A stretch of 64,000 bases of DNA from Rhodococcus sp. 4CII. GTDB taxonomy: Bacteria; Actinomycetota; Actinomycetes; Mycobacteriales; Mycobacteriaceae. The translations under genes and the position numbers were made by a program. The notes under the pieces were generated by a model. The model ran no database searches. It was not told where the DNA came from and saw only the letters and a list, made by a program, of their open reading frames with translations. This document shows positions 17,036-25,371 of this stretch, piece after piece. The stretch lies in contig NZ_JACCFE010000002.1 in assembly GCF_014256275.1 (NCBI RefSeq), forward strand, positions 3,638,001 through 3,702,000, written 5' to 3'. Positions within the stretch are counted from its first letter, which is position 1; each line of letters begins with the position of its first letter.

Positions 17036-17431
17036 ATGACCGCAACATTCAGTGCCATCGAACTGGTCGTCGCCGATCTGCCCGCGTCGCTCGCGTTCTA
17101 CCGGCGACTCGGCCTCGACATTCCCGCCGACGCCGACCAGGCGCCCCATGTCGAGTTCGCGCTACCCGGCGGAATCCGCCTCCTGTGGGACACGGTCGAC
17201 ACCATCCGCTCGTTCACACCCGACTGGACCGAACCCACGGGCGGGCATTGCATCGCCCTCGCCTTCGACTGCGGAACCGCGGCCGCCGTCGACAGCCTCT
17301 TCGACGAGATCACGGGCGAGGGCTACACCGGCAAGAAGAAGCCGTGGGACGCACCGTGGGGTCAGCGTTACGCCACGGTCGACGATCCGGACGGCAACTC
17401 CGTCGACCTGTTCGCCGCGCTCACGCCGTGA
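17036..17431 (+). CDS. VOC (glyoxalase/bleomycin resistance) family protein
   Basis: The 131-residue product starts at ATG 17036. TFSAIELVVADLPASLAFYRRLGLDI is the classic vicinal oxygen chelate entry, and YATVDDPDGNSVDLFA the classic exit, with Asp-Pro-Asp-Gly-Asn before the last strand. One metal-ligand His is replaced near the start (Glu-Leu-Val), so metal use is doubtful. The gene overlaps the convergent AraC gene by 11 bases at the stops. A role in small-molecule binding or resistance is possible. Confidence 0.85.
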   Translation: MTATFSAIELVVADLPASLAFYRRLGLDIPADADQAPHVEFALPGGIRLLWDTVDTIRSFTPDWTEPTGGHCIALAFDCGTAAAVDSLFDEITGEGYTGKKKPWDAPWGQRYATVDDPDGNSVDLFAALTP

Positions 17432-18104
17432 CCAGCTGACCGAACGTGCGGCCCGTCAGCTCGTGGGCCTCCCGGATCAGATGGGCCTGATCGGCGAACC
17501 CGGCCATGCCGGCGGCCTGCGCCGCGGGAACGGCGGAACCCGCCAGCCCCAGCGCCGACTGCAGTCGAAGGATCCGGGCCAGCATCTTCGGTCCGTAACC
17601 GAACTGCCGTCGGCAGAGGCGGTGCAGTTGGCGCTCACCGAGACCGATCCGGTCGGCCACCTCCCGGACGGATGCCTGCTGCTCCAGCAGGCGCACGATC
17701 ACGGGAATCCTGCCGTCCGGCGACGGTCCGAGGAGCAGGCGGGACCTCGCGAACTCCTCCAGCGCCCGGCCGGGATCGGCGTCGACGGCGATCCGGCCGA
17801 GGAGATCCGTGGTGGCGCGGTCGGTCAGCACCTCGTCGAGTGGCACCCGCTGATTGATCAACTCCTCGGCCGGTGTCCCGAGGAGGTCCGGCAGAGTGCC
17901 TGGGGAGCAACGTAATCCGACATAGCGGTCGCCCTCCCGGCTGCGCATGAGATACGGCCGCGAGTCGGGGCCGGCCACGACGACGTCGCCGTTCATCCAG
18001 ATGAGGTCCATGCAACCGTCGGGCAGGATGGCGGCCTCACCCCCGGCCGCGGTCTTCTGCCACAGCACAGCGCCGGGGAACACCGACCGCCGCTCCGTGT
18101 ACAT
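17421..18104 (-). CDS. AraC family transcriptional regulator
   Basis: The 227-residue protein has a cupin-like N-terminal half (AAILPDGCMDLIWMNGDVVVAGP is typical of the DUF6597 group) and a C-terminal AraC DNA-binding domain: REVADRIGLGERQLHRLCRRQ, FGYGPKMLARILRLQ and AAGMAGFADQAHLIREAHELTG. The second HTH shows the conserved Gly-Phe-x-Asp-Gln-Ala-His-x-x-Arg-x-Phe/Ala pattern. It converges on the VOC gene, which may be unrelated. Confidence 0.9.
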   Translation of the reverse strand: MYTERRSVFPGAVLWQKTAAGGEAAILPDGCMDLIWMNGDVVVAGPDSRPYLMRSREGDRYVGLRCSPGTLPDLLGTPAEELINQRVPLDEVLTDRATTDLLGRIAVDADPGRALEEFARSRLLLGPSPDGRIPVIVRLLEQQASVREVADRIGLGERQLHRLCRRQFGYGPKMLARILRLQSALGLAGSAVPAAQAAGMAGFADQAHLIREAHELTGRTFGQLVTA

Positions 18105-18144
18105 GACCCCATGCTAGGCAGCCGCTACGACATTCGGCGCGGCG

Positions 18145-18606
18145 TCAGACCTCCGGCTCGCCCGCGTGCAGATCCGGCTCCCAGTCGTAGACGACGACGG
18201 TTCGCAGCAGGATGTCCTGCAGTGAGCGTCGACGCCGGTCGACCGCCGCCCACAGCAATCCGAAACCGAACATCACGCACAGCACCGCCCGGACGAGGGC
18301 GCGCGGCCAGCCGATCAGTTCACCGTTGCGACTGACCACCCGCAGCCCCATCGTCACGGCACCGACGGTGCGGCCGCTCACCGCCCAGCACACCGTCAGG
18401 TACACCACCGACACGACGATGAACAACGTCACGGAAAGCACGGCGTTGGCGTCGGGAAACGAGAACTCCTGCGGCGAGAACAACAAGCGCAGGAACAGGG
18501 CGCCGACGTAGATGCCGCCCATCGCGGCGAGGACGACCGCCAGGTCGATGCCGGTGGCCAGACCCCGGGTGACGATCCCGGCCGCACGGTGCGCCGGCGC
18601 ACTCAT
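18145..18606 (-). CDS. RDD family membrane protein
   Basis: The 153-residue product has the RDD signature: Arg in AGIVTRGLATGIDLAVVL and Asp in GIDLAV, then membrane helices (LAVVLAAMGGIYVGALFLR, VLSVTLFIVVSVVYLTVCW) and SGRTVGAVTMGLRVVSRNGE, LLWAAVDRRRRSLQDILLRTVVVYD at the end. RDD proteins are small integral membrane proteins, sometimes linked to ion or compatible-solute transport. The gene starts inside the stop of the nonapeptide-repeat gene (overlap 18603-18606), so the two are translated together. Confidence 0.88.
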   Translation of the reverse strand: MSAPAHRAAGIVTRGLATGIDLAVVLAAMGGIYVGALFLRLLFSPQEFSFPDANAVLSVTLFIVVSVVYLTVCWAVSGRTVGAVTMGLRVVSRNGELIGWPRALVRAVLCVMFGFGLLWAAVDRRRRSLQDILLRTVVVYDWEPDLHAGEPEV

Positions 18607-19256
18607 GCATCGTCCGGTTCGTGCCCGCGCCCGAACAACTTGCCGACGAACCCGGCGACGGCGTCGTCGGCCTGCATGCCCTGGGTCCGGACCCCACGAA
18701 CCGCCTCGTTGGACATCGAGTCGGTCGATTCGCGGATGATCCGCGGCAGGTCGACGCCCTCGATCACGGTGTCCGCCAGAACCACCAGGTCGACCCGGCC
18801 GATGACGGAATCCACGTCGACCCGGTCGACGATCGCATCCACGTTCACCCGCGCGGCGACGGCGTCGATGTCCACGCGATCGAGAATCTGCGGGATGTCG
18901 AGGCGGGCGGCGATGGCGTCCACGTCGACCCGGTCGATGATGCGCTGGATGTCGATACCCTCGGCGACGACGTCGAGGTCGACGTGATCACGAACGATCG
19001 CGGTGAGATCCACCTCCTGGAGGGCGACCTGCACAATCCTCCGCAGCACCGCGTGCAGCACCCGATCCGCGAGTTCGTCGGCGCTGCGCAGTGTCTCGGT
19101 GCCGCGCTCCTCCAGGGTGATCAGGAACGGGTCGACTCCCGGCAGGCGTCGCGCCGTGTCGATGCCGAATCCGATCACGCGCTGCAAGGCCCCGCCTGCT
19201 GTCGCGGCGGCACCGGCCGCGAGGCGCAGCGGATCGGGGGCTTTCCTGCCGTCCAT
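18603..19256 (-). CDS. Protein with nine-residue D-V-D-A-I repeats
   Basis: ATG 19256 gives 217 residues. Residues 1-75 carry a Gly/Ala-rich amphipathic segment (LRLAAGAAATAGGALQRVIG) that could rest on a membrane. Residues 83-155 consist of a run of nine-residue units of pattern Asp-[hydrophobic]-x-x-[Ile/Val]-[hydrophobic]-x-x-[Val/Leu], such as DIQRIIDRV, DVDAIAARL and DIDAVAARV, then an irregular 13-residue unit and a final one to residue 177. The tail (KLFGRGHEPDDA) is charged. It is translationally coupled to the RDD protein, suggesting partnership at the membrane. No catalytic motif is seen. Confidence 0.75.
   Translation of the reverse strand: MDGRKAPDPLRLAAGAAATAGGALQRVIGFGIDTARRLPGVDPFLITLEERGTETLRSADELADRVLHAVLRRIVQVALQEVDLTAIVRDHVDLDVVAEGIDIQRIIDRVDVDAIAARLDIPQILDRVDIDAVAARVNVDAIVDRVDVDSVIGRVDLVVLADTVIEGVDLPRIIRESTDSMSNEAVRGVRTQGMQADDAVAGFVGKLFGRGHEPDDA
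18792..19010 (-). repeat. 27-bp coding repeat encoding a nonapeptide array
   Basis: Seven consecutive 9-residue units (codons 93-155), preceded by one 10-residue unit (83-92), make up this stretch. DNA copies are diverged, but residues 1, 2, 5, 6 and 9 of each unit stay acidic/hydrophobic. Confidence 0.75.
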
Positions 19257-19309
19257 ACTTCGACATCCAAGCCCGTGGACGCCGGGGCCGCACGACTTCC
19301 CGAATATGG

Positions 19310-19705
19310 TTACCCGGTCGGTGCGTGCGGGCCGTGCACGATGCGCGGGGACGGCCGATCGCCGGACCGCTGGGGAGCCCAGTCGGCGAGTTCGGCGATC
19401 AGTTCGGCGACCCGATCGGAGCACCGGACGGGATCCGGTGCCGGTCCCAGTCCGAGTCCCTCGACCACCAGCACGTTGCCGGGGGTTAGGCCGTGCACGC
19501 CGAGCGACCATCCGAAGGTGCGGTTCCAGGCCAGAACTGCTTTCCGACCACGGTAGTAGGGGATTTCGGCGGAGAGCGTCACCACCGCGTCGAAGGCGGG
19601 CGTGCACCACCAGTCGACCGACAGCGCCTCCACCGTCGCCGCGACGGAGCCGACATATTCACCGACGTTCGCCGAGCTGGTGGCCCGGACCTGGCTGATG
19701 CTCAT
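19310..19705 (-). CDS. Hypothetical protein (DUF6292-like)
   Basis: From ATG 19705 the product has 131 residues. It has a compact alpha-beta look: VGEYVGSVAATVEALSV, AVVTLSAEIPYYRGRKAVLAWNRTFGWSL, NVLVVEGLGLGPAPDP and RVAELIAELADWA. The Pro-Tyr-x5-Ala-x-Leu-x-Trp-x4-Gly-Trp pattern resembles the DUF6292 family of actinobacteria, recalled rather than searched. The frame extends upstream through the tRNA-Leu gene, which cannot be coding, so an internal start is required; the ribosome site (GAGAGTGGG) is weak. Bases 19706-20050 upstream show no gene. Confidence 0.6.
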   Translation of the reverse strand: MSISQVRATSSANVGEYVGSVAATVEALSVDWWCTPAFDAVVTLSAEIPYYRGRKAVLAWNRTFGWSLGVHGLTPGNVLVVEGLGLGPAPDPVRCSDRVAELIAELADWAPQRSGDRPSPRIVHGPHAPTG

Positions 19706-20050
19706 ATACAACCCACTCTCGACGTTCGCAGAAACCCAGCAGAGGAAGCCGGACGTCAGGTTCACACTCGAGTCATTCGTCACGAACCACCGAGAGGACG
19801 GGTCCCGGGTCGGTGACGAGGCTTCTATTTCATCGTCGGGCAGCGTCGATGCACCCGGTAGCCACCCTGGGGTGGGGATGGACCACCCTGCGGGCAACGG
19901 CGGCTGACAGAATTCGGTACCGCCCCGATCAGGCCCGGGATCTCGACCGGTGCCTTCACGACCTGCGGACCGCAGGAGGGAATCGTCACGCACGTCACTG
20001 TCGACTGCGATCCGATCCGCCCCCGGTCGGCACTGGCACAGCCAACGAAA

Positions 20051-20084
20051 CGAGGCCACGAACCCTTGCGAGTTCGTGGCCTCG
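20051..20084 (-). terminator. Hairpin downstream of tRNA-Leu
   Basis: CGAGGCCACGAAC (20051-20063) pairs perfectly with GTTCGTGGCCTCG (20072-20084) over an 8-base loop. In the tRNA direction it begins 27 bases after the CCA end and is followed by CGTTTCGTT, a fair terminator. Confidence 0.7.
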
Positions 20085-20110
20085 ATGTCGCGATTCCGGA
20101 GAATCGCGTG

Positions 20111-20196
20111 TGGTGGGCGAAGGGGGACTTGAACCCCCACGTCCCGAAGGACACTGGCACCTGAAGCCAGCGCGTCTGCCATTCCGCCACTCGCCC
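20111..20196 (-). tRNA. tRNA-Leu (CAG)
   Basis: Reading the minus strand, GGGCGAG pairs with TTCGCCC at the acceptor, the anticodon stem CTGGC/GCCAG encloses TTCAGGT giving anticodon CAG, a long variable arm (TGTCCTTCGGGACG) marks a class II tRNA, and the T arm is GGGGGTTCAAGTCCCCC. CCA is encoded (20111-20113). Confidence 0.95.
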
Positions 20197-20452
20197 GAGC
20201 GACCCGGAAACATTAACACGAGGACGTCAGAAATCACGATTCGTACAGGTCAGGGCGCGGAAAGGCCACAAAAACACCCGTTCAGGGAAAGACCGATATC
20301 ATGCAAAGGCGTAGACCCGTGTCGTGGCCCGAGGCAATGACAGTACCGTGGGATACACGCACGGAGGTGCCGCGACACGAACGTGTCTCGCCACAGCCAC
20401 CGCACACCGACGACAGAAGGCCCCGGCAGCCAGGCACCGTGAGGAGGTTCCG

Positions 20453-21733
20453 ATGGGGATAGTTCAACGTTTCGAACGGAAACTCCAGGGAGCCGTCGGC
20501 GACGCGTTCGCCCGGGTGTTCGGCGGCGGCGTGGTGCCTCAGGAGGTGGAGGCTGCGCTTCAGCAGGAAGCTTCCGACCGGATCCAGCAGTTGGACGGCG
20601 GGCACCTGCTCGCGCCGAACAGCTATGTCATCTCCATCAACAATTCGGACCACGAAGAACTTGCCGCCGACAGAGACCTGACGGTCAAGGCCTTCGCCCG
20701 ACACCTCGAAGACTTCATTCGCGACCAGGGCTGGCAGACGTATGGTCCCATTCATGTCGCGTTCGAACCGTCGCCTTCACTGCACACCGGGCAGTTCCGC
20801 ACCCGGGGTTCGGTGGATCCGGATGCCGGCCGCCCGGATGCGGCCGCGCCGGGGCGACCCGAACCGCCACGCGGTCCCGCACCGCGACCACAGGCACCGT
20901 TTGTACCCGTCACGTCGAATCCAGGAGCTGGCCCCATGACGCAGAATTCAGGCTACGACCCCAGCCGCGAACCAGCGGGCAATCGCAAGCCCGACCCGCA
21001 GTACGCGCGCAACGGTCATGCCCATGCCGGTCAGGACCAGCGGTACCCGCAGGGTTACCAGAACGGTTACGACCGCGGCGGCTACCAGCAGGGCGGCTAC
21101 GACCAGCAGCCGTACGCCGACGACCAGCGCGGCGGCTACCCGCAGGACGCTGCGTACGGGCAGGGTGCCCAGGCTCCCTACGACCAGCCCGCGGACGCCG
21201 GCTACGACTACCAGCAGGGCGGCTACCAGCAGGACTACCAGCAGGCCGGCTACGACCAGCAGGCGCCCGCCCGCTACCCGGACGGCTCGTATGCCGAAGC
21301 CGGCTACCAGCAGCCGCAGGGCTACGACCAGGGATACGACCGCGGCGGCTACCAGCAGGGCGGCTACGACCAGCAGGGGTACGACCAGGGCTACGCCGAC
21401 TACGACCAGGGCGGCTATCAGCAGGCGTACGCACCGGACGGCCACACGTTCACGGCCACACTGCAGCTCGAGGACGGCAGCGGACGCCACTTCCAGCTGC
21501 GCGAGGGAAACAACATCATCGGCCGCGGCCAGGAGGCGCAGTTCCGTCTGCCCGACACCGGTGTGTCTCGCCGCCACATCGACATCCGCTGGGACGGGCA
21601 GGTCGCGATGCTGTCCGACCTCGGCTCGACCAACGGAACCACCGTCAACGGTGCTCCCGTGCAGGATTGGCAGCTGGCCGACGGAGACATCATCCGGGCG
21701 GGTCATTCGGAGATCCTGGTCCGAATCCTCTGA
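20453..21733 (+). CDS. fhaA: FHA domain protein FhaA
   Basis: ATG 20453 follows GAGGAGG and gives 426 residues. Residues 1-125 form the FhaA N-terminal (DUF3662) domain (GIVQRFERKLQGAVGDAFARVF, VPQEVEAALQQEA). Residues about 165-325 are disordered and full of Tyr/Gln/Gly repeats such as GGYQQGGYDQQ. The C-terminal 90 residues are an FHA domain (NIIGRGQEAQFRLPDTGVS, SRRHIDI, DLGSTNGTTVNG) that binds phosphothreonine. In mycobacteria FhaA binds phosphorylated PknB targets and MviN to restrain polar peptidoglycan synthesis; that role is by homology. It starts the kinase/cell-wall cluster, 256 bases before fhaB. Confidence 0.95.
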   Translation: MGIVQRFERKLQGAVGDAFARVFGGGVVPQEVEAALQQEASDRIQQLDGGHLLAPNSYVISINNSDHEELAADRDLTVKAFARHLEDFIRDQGWQTYGPIHVAFEPSPSLHTGQFRTRGSVDPDAGRPDAAAPGRPEPPRGPAPRPQAPFVPVTSNPGAGPMTQNSGYDPSREPAGNRKPDPQYARNGHAHAGQDQRYPQGYQNGYDRGGYQQGGYDQQPYADDQRGGYPQDAAYGQGAQAPYDQPADAGYDYQQGGYQQDYQQAGYDQQAPARYPDGSYAEAGYQQPQGYDQGYDRGGYQQGGYDQQGYDQGYADYDQGGYQQAYAPDGHTFTATLQLEDGSGRHFQLREGNNIIGRGQEAQFRLPDTGVSRRHIDIRWDGQVAMLSDLGSTNGTTVNGAPVQDWQLADGDIIRAGHSEILVRIL

Positions 21734-21989
21734 GGCACCACCGAGATAGGACCCAGAGCAGGTTCCGCCACGACCCGACCCCGAACACCGTCGCCGAGAC
21801 ACAACCGAGACGCCTTCGATACTGGACCGACATCGCGTCGGAGCCCGTGTCGGACGTAACACGGTGTGGACTCCGTATCGTTGTGGGCTGTCCGTATCCT
21901 GATCGCAGGGTGCGGGTCGCCCATATGATGCTGCGAGAAAAAGCCGCCGGAGCTTCGATCGTTCCGGCCACAGAAGGAGGTGGACTGCC

Positions 21990-22454
21990 GTGCAAGGTTT
22001 GATTCTGCAACTCACACGAGCAGGTTTCCTGCTCCTGCTGTGGCTGTTCGTGTGGACGGTCCTGCGGGCGTTGCGCGGCGACATCTATGCCGGCTCCGGC
22101 GTCCGTGTCCCCCCGCGCTATTCGCGCAGCGGCAACGTGCTGCCGTCGCTGGGGAAGACGAAGACGGCCAAGTATCTGGTGGTGACGCAGGGCGGCCTCG
22201 CAGGCACCCGCATCACCCTCGGCACCCAGCCCGTCCTGATCGGCCGCGCCGACGACTCCACCCTCGTCCTCACCGACGACTACGCCTCCACCCGCCACGC
22301 TCGGCTCTCCCCGCGAGGCGCCGACTGGTACGTCGAAGACCTCGGCTCGACCAACGGCACGTACCTGGATCGCGCCAAGGTCACCACATCTGTCCGCGTG
22401 CCGCTCGGTACTCCCGTACGCGTCGGCAAAACGGTAATCGAGTTGCGCCCGTGA
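21990..22454 (+). CDS. fhaB: FHA domain membrane protein FhaB (FipA)
   Basis: The GTG start follows AGAAGGAGG. The 154-residue product has an N-terminal membrane helix (LILQLTRAGFLLLLWLFVWT) and a C-terminal FHA domain (PVLIGRADDSTLVLTDDYAS, STRHARLS, DLGSTNGTYLD) with the phosphothreonine-binding Arg, Ser and Asn in place. In mycobacteria the homologue links PstP/PknA signalling to division proteins. The stop overlaps pstP by 4 bases. The 256 bases upstream contain no gene and probably hold the operon's internal promoter. Confidence 0.95.
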   Translation: MQGLILQLTRAGFLLLLWLFVWTVLRALRGDIYAGSGVRVPPRYSRSGNVLPSLGKTKTAKYLVVTQGGLAGTRITLGTQPVLIGRADDSTLVLTDDYASTRHARLSPRGADWYVEDLGSTNGTYLDRAKVTTSVRVPLGTPVRVGKTVIELRP

Positions 22455-23917
22455 CCCTCGTACTGCGTTATGCCGCCCGCAGCGATCGTGGCCTTGTTCG
22501 TTCCAACAACGAGGATTCCGTCTACGCCGGTGCCCGGTTGCTGGCGCTCGCGGACGGCATGGGCGGTCACGCGGCCGGTGAGGTCGCGTCGCAGTTGATG
22601 ATCGCCGCCCTCGCACACCTCGACGACGACGAGCCCGGCGAAGACCTCCTCGGCAAACTCGAGGCCGCCACCCGCGAGGGCAACGACTCGATCGCCGACC
22701 ACGTCGAGGAAGACCCCGAACTCGACGGCATGGGTACCACGCTCACCGCGATCCTGTTCTCCGGCAACAAGCTCGGGCTGGTTCACATCGGTGACTCCCG
22801 CGCCTACCTGCTTCGCGACGACTCTCTCGCCCAGATCACCCGCGACGACACGTTCGTCCAGTCCCTCGTCGACGAGGGACGGATCACCGCCGAGCAGGCG
22901 CACACGCACCCGCAGCGGTCCCTCATCATGCGCGCCCTCACCGGCAACGAGATCGAGCCGACGCTGACGGTCCGCGAGGCCCGCGCCGGCGACCGCTACC
23001 TGCTGTGCTCCGACGGACTGTCGGACGTGGTCAGCGACGAGACCATCGAGAACACCATGCGTGAGGGCACGCAGGACGAGTGCGCCGACCGGCTCATCGA
23101 ACTCGCCCTGCGCAGCGGAGGCCCGGACAACGTGACGGTCGTCGTGGCCGACGTCATCGACCTCGATTACGGGCAGAGCCACCCCATCGTCGCCGGTGCC
23201 GCCTCCGCCGACGACGAAGAGGACGCCCCGCCGCCCAACACGGCTGCGGGTCGCGCGGCCGCGATGCGCCCGCCGCGCGCCACCCCCAAACGGGTCGTCC
23301 CGCAGCTCGAGGAACCGCCGACGAAGAAGAAGCGCCACCGCATGTGGTGGGCGGCACTCGCGCTCGGTCTGATCGTCGTGGTCGCCGTCGCTGCCTTCGT
23401 GGGGCGGACTCTGGTCCGCAACAACTACTACGTCGGCGCCGACGGCGAACGCGTCACCGTGCTGCGCGGCGTTCCCGGCTCCGTGCTGGGTTACTCGCTG
23501 CAGGAGGCGAATCTCGTCGGCTGCGTCAGCGATGCCGGCGACCTGACGTTGATGTCGCCGACCGAGTCACCGAACGGGTGCACCATCCTGGAGGTCGACG
23601 ACCTTCAGCCGTCCGCCCGCGAGCAGGTGCGTGCCGGGCTGCCCTCGGGCAAGCTCGACGACGTCCGCAACCAGATGACGCGGCTCGCCCAGAACGACCT
23701 GCTTCCCGTGTGCGAGACCGAGGCAGCCGCCACCACGACCACCCCGGCGCCGAGTCCGGCTCCCGCTCCCGTACCCGAGACCACAGTGCCGCCCGCTCCC
23801 CCGGCCCCGGCTCCGGTGCCGCCGGCAGCGGAGACGCCTGCACCCCAGACCCCGACCGCCACCCCGGCGCCGACCGTGACCCAGGTTCCCGGTCAGAACT
23901 GCAGGACGGCTAGCTGA
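22451..23917 (+). CDS. pstP: PP2C-type Ser/Thr protein phosphatase PstP
   Basis: GTG 22451 (overlapping fhaB) gives 488 residues; upstream frame is shadow. The catalytic domain (1-240) has all PP2C metal motifs: VRSNNEDSVY, LADGMGGHAAGE, GMGTTLTAIL, HIGDSRAYLL, LLCSDGLSDVV and GGPDNVTVVV. A membrane helix follows at about 298-323, then an outside domain of about 110 residues and a Pro/Thr/Ala-rich tail (PAPAPVPETTVPPAPPAPAP). It dephosphorylates PknA/PknB and their targets. Coupled genes on both sides (GTGA with fhaB, TGATG with rodA) indicate one operon. Confidence 0.96.
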   Translation: MTLVLRYAARSDRGLVRSNNEDSVYAGARLLALADGMGGHAAGEVASQLMIAALAHLDDDEPGEDLLGKLEAATREGNDSIADHVEEDPELDGMGTTLTAILFSGNKLGLVHIGDSRAYLLRDDSLAQITRDDTFVQSLVDEGRITAEQAHTHPQRSLIMRALTGNEIEPTLTVREARAGDRYLLCSDGLSDVVSDETIENTMREGTQDECADRLIELALRSGGPDNVTVVVADVIDLDYGQSHPIVAGAASADDEEDAPPPNTAAGRAAAMRPPRATPKRVVPQLEEPPTKKKRHRMWWAALALGLIVVVAVAAFVGRTLVRNNYYVGADGERVTVLRGVPGSVLGYSLQEANLVGCVSDAGDLTLMSPTESPNGCTILEVDDLQPSAREQVRAGLPSGKLDDVRNQMTRLAQNDLLPVCETEAAATTTTPAPSPAPAPVPETTVPPAPPAPAPVPPAAETPAPQTPTATPAPTVTQVPGQNCRTAS

Positions 23918-25371
23918 TGTCGGTCGCAAGTGCATCACCGGGGGCGCAGTTTCCCAGTCCACCCGGCGGGTTCGCGCCAGCCCCCGTCCAGTCGACGCGT
24001 CGGGGCACCGAGCTGATCCTGATCGGTTTCGCGATCCTGATCACGACGATCTCGCTGGTGCTGGTCGAGGCCAGCCAGGAACAGAGCATCACCTGGGACC
24101 TCGCCAAGTACGCCGCCGCCTACTCGGCGGTGTTCCTCATCGCGCACCTCGCGGTGCGCCGGTTCGCGCCGTACGCCGACCCCCTGATCCTGCCGATCGT
24201 CGCGCTGCTCAACGGCCTCGGACTGGTGCTGATCCATCGCCTCGACCTCGCCGACGCACAGTCCGCCGCCTACTTCGGGCTGCCCGTCCCGTCGCCGGAC
24301 GCCAACCAGCAGGTGCTGTGGACGACGCTGGCCATCGCCGGTTTCGTGGGCGTGCTGGTGTTGCTCAAGGATTACCGCCTCCTGGCCCGCTACAGCTACA
24401 CGCTGGGCCTCGCCGGACTCGTGTTCCTGGCCATCCCGGCGATCCTGCCGTCCAGTTTCTCCGAGGTGAACGGCGCGAAGATCTGGATCCGGCTCCCCGG
24501 CTTCAGCATTCAGCCAGGCGAGTTCGCGAAGATCCTGCTGATCATCTTCTTCGCCTCCGTCCTCGTCGCGAAGCGTGACCTGTTCACCACCGCGGGCAAG
24601 CACGTGTTCGGCATCGACCTGCCCCGCGCCCGCGACCTCGGACCCATCCTCGTCGCCTGGATGGTGTCGGTGGGTGTGCTCGTGCTGGAGAAAGATCTCG
24701 GCACTTCGCTGCTGCTGTTCAGCACCGTGCTGGTGATGCTCTACATCGCCACCGAACGTGTCGGGTGGCTGCTCATCGGTGTCGGTCTGCTCGGCATCGG
24801 CTTCTTCTTCGCGTACCAGTTGTTCGGCCACGTCCGGGTCCGCGTCAGCACCTGGCTCGATCCGCTGGCGGACTACAACAACACGGGTTATCAGATCTCG
24901 CAGTCGCTGTTCGGGCTCGCGACCGGCGGAGTCGCCGGGACGGGACTCGGCAGCGGGCGGCCCGCGCAGGTGCCGTTCGCGAAGACCGACTTCATCGTCG
25001 CCACCATCGGTGAGGAACTCGGTCTCATCGGTCTCGCCGCCGTGCTGATGCTGTTCCTGATCCTCGTCATCCGTGGTCTGCGCACCGCGCTGGCCGTCCG
25101 GGACAGCTTCGGCAAACTCCTCGCGGCCGGTCTGTCGTTCACGATCGCGGTGCAGGTGTTCGTGGTGGTCGGCGGCGTCACCAAGCTGATCCCCCTCACG
25201 GGCCTGACCACGCCGTTCATGTCGTACGGTGGGTCGTCACTGCTCGCCAACTACCTTCTCCTCGCGATCCTGATCAAGATTTCCGACGCAGCGCGTGAGC
25301 CTGCCGTCCCGAAGAAGAAGGGCCCCGCACCCATCGCCGACGCCCCCACCGAGATGGTGCCGCGCTCATGA
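23917..25371 (+). CDS. rodA: SEDS-family peptidoglycan glycosyltransferase RodA
   Basis: The 484-residue integral membrane protein has about ten to twelve helices. The SEDS signature is visible: PSSFSEVNGAKIWIRLPGFSIQPGEFAKI (Gly-Ala-x-x-Trp then the Gln-Pro-x-Glu-x-x-Lys), DLGTSLLLF, and near the end TGLTTPFMSYGGSSLLAN. The conserved Asp in the fourth outer loop region (WLDPLADYNNTGYQISQS) is present. RodA polymerises lipid II and works with the class B transpeptidase encoded next. Start overlaps pstP by one base and the stop overlaps pbpA by 4. Confidence 0.96.
   Translation: MSVASASPGAQFPSPPGGFAPAPVQSTRRGTELILIGFAILITTISLVLVEASQEQSITWDLAKYAAAYSAVFLIAHLAVRRFAPYADPLILPIVALLNGLGLVLIHRLDLADAQSAAYFGLPVPSPDANQQVLWTTLAIAGFVGVLVLLKDYRLLARYSYTLGLAGLVFLAIPAILPSSFSEVNGAKIWIRLPGFSIQPGEFAKILLIIFFASVLVAKRDLFTTAGKHVFGIDLPRARDLGPILVAWMVSVGVLVLEKDLGTSLLLFSTVLVMLYIATERVGWLLIGVGLLGIGFFFAYQLFGHVRVRVSTWLDPLADYNNTGYQISQSLFGLATGGVAGTGLGSGRPAQVPFAKTDFIVATIGEELGLIGLAAVLMLFLILVIRGLRTALAVRDSFGKLLAAGLSFTIAVQVFVVVGGVTKLIPLTGLTTPFMSYGGSSLLANYLLLAILIKISDAAREPAVPKKKGPAPIADAPTEMVPRS

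Noticed and set aside
19706..20110. Extension of the DUF6292-like frame upstream to 20182
   Set aside because: The extension runs through tRNA-Leu and its terminator and has no protein-like composition.
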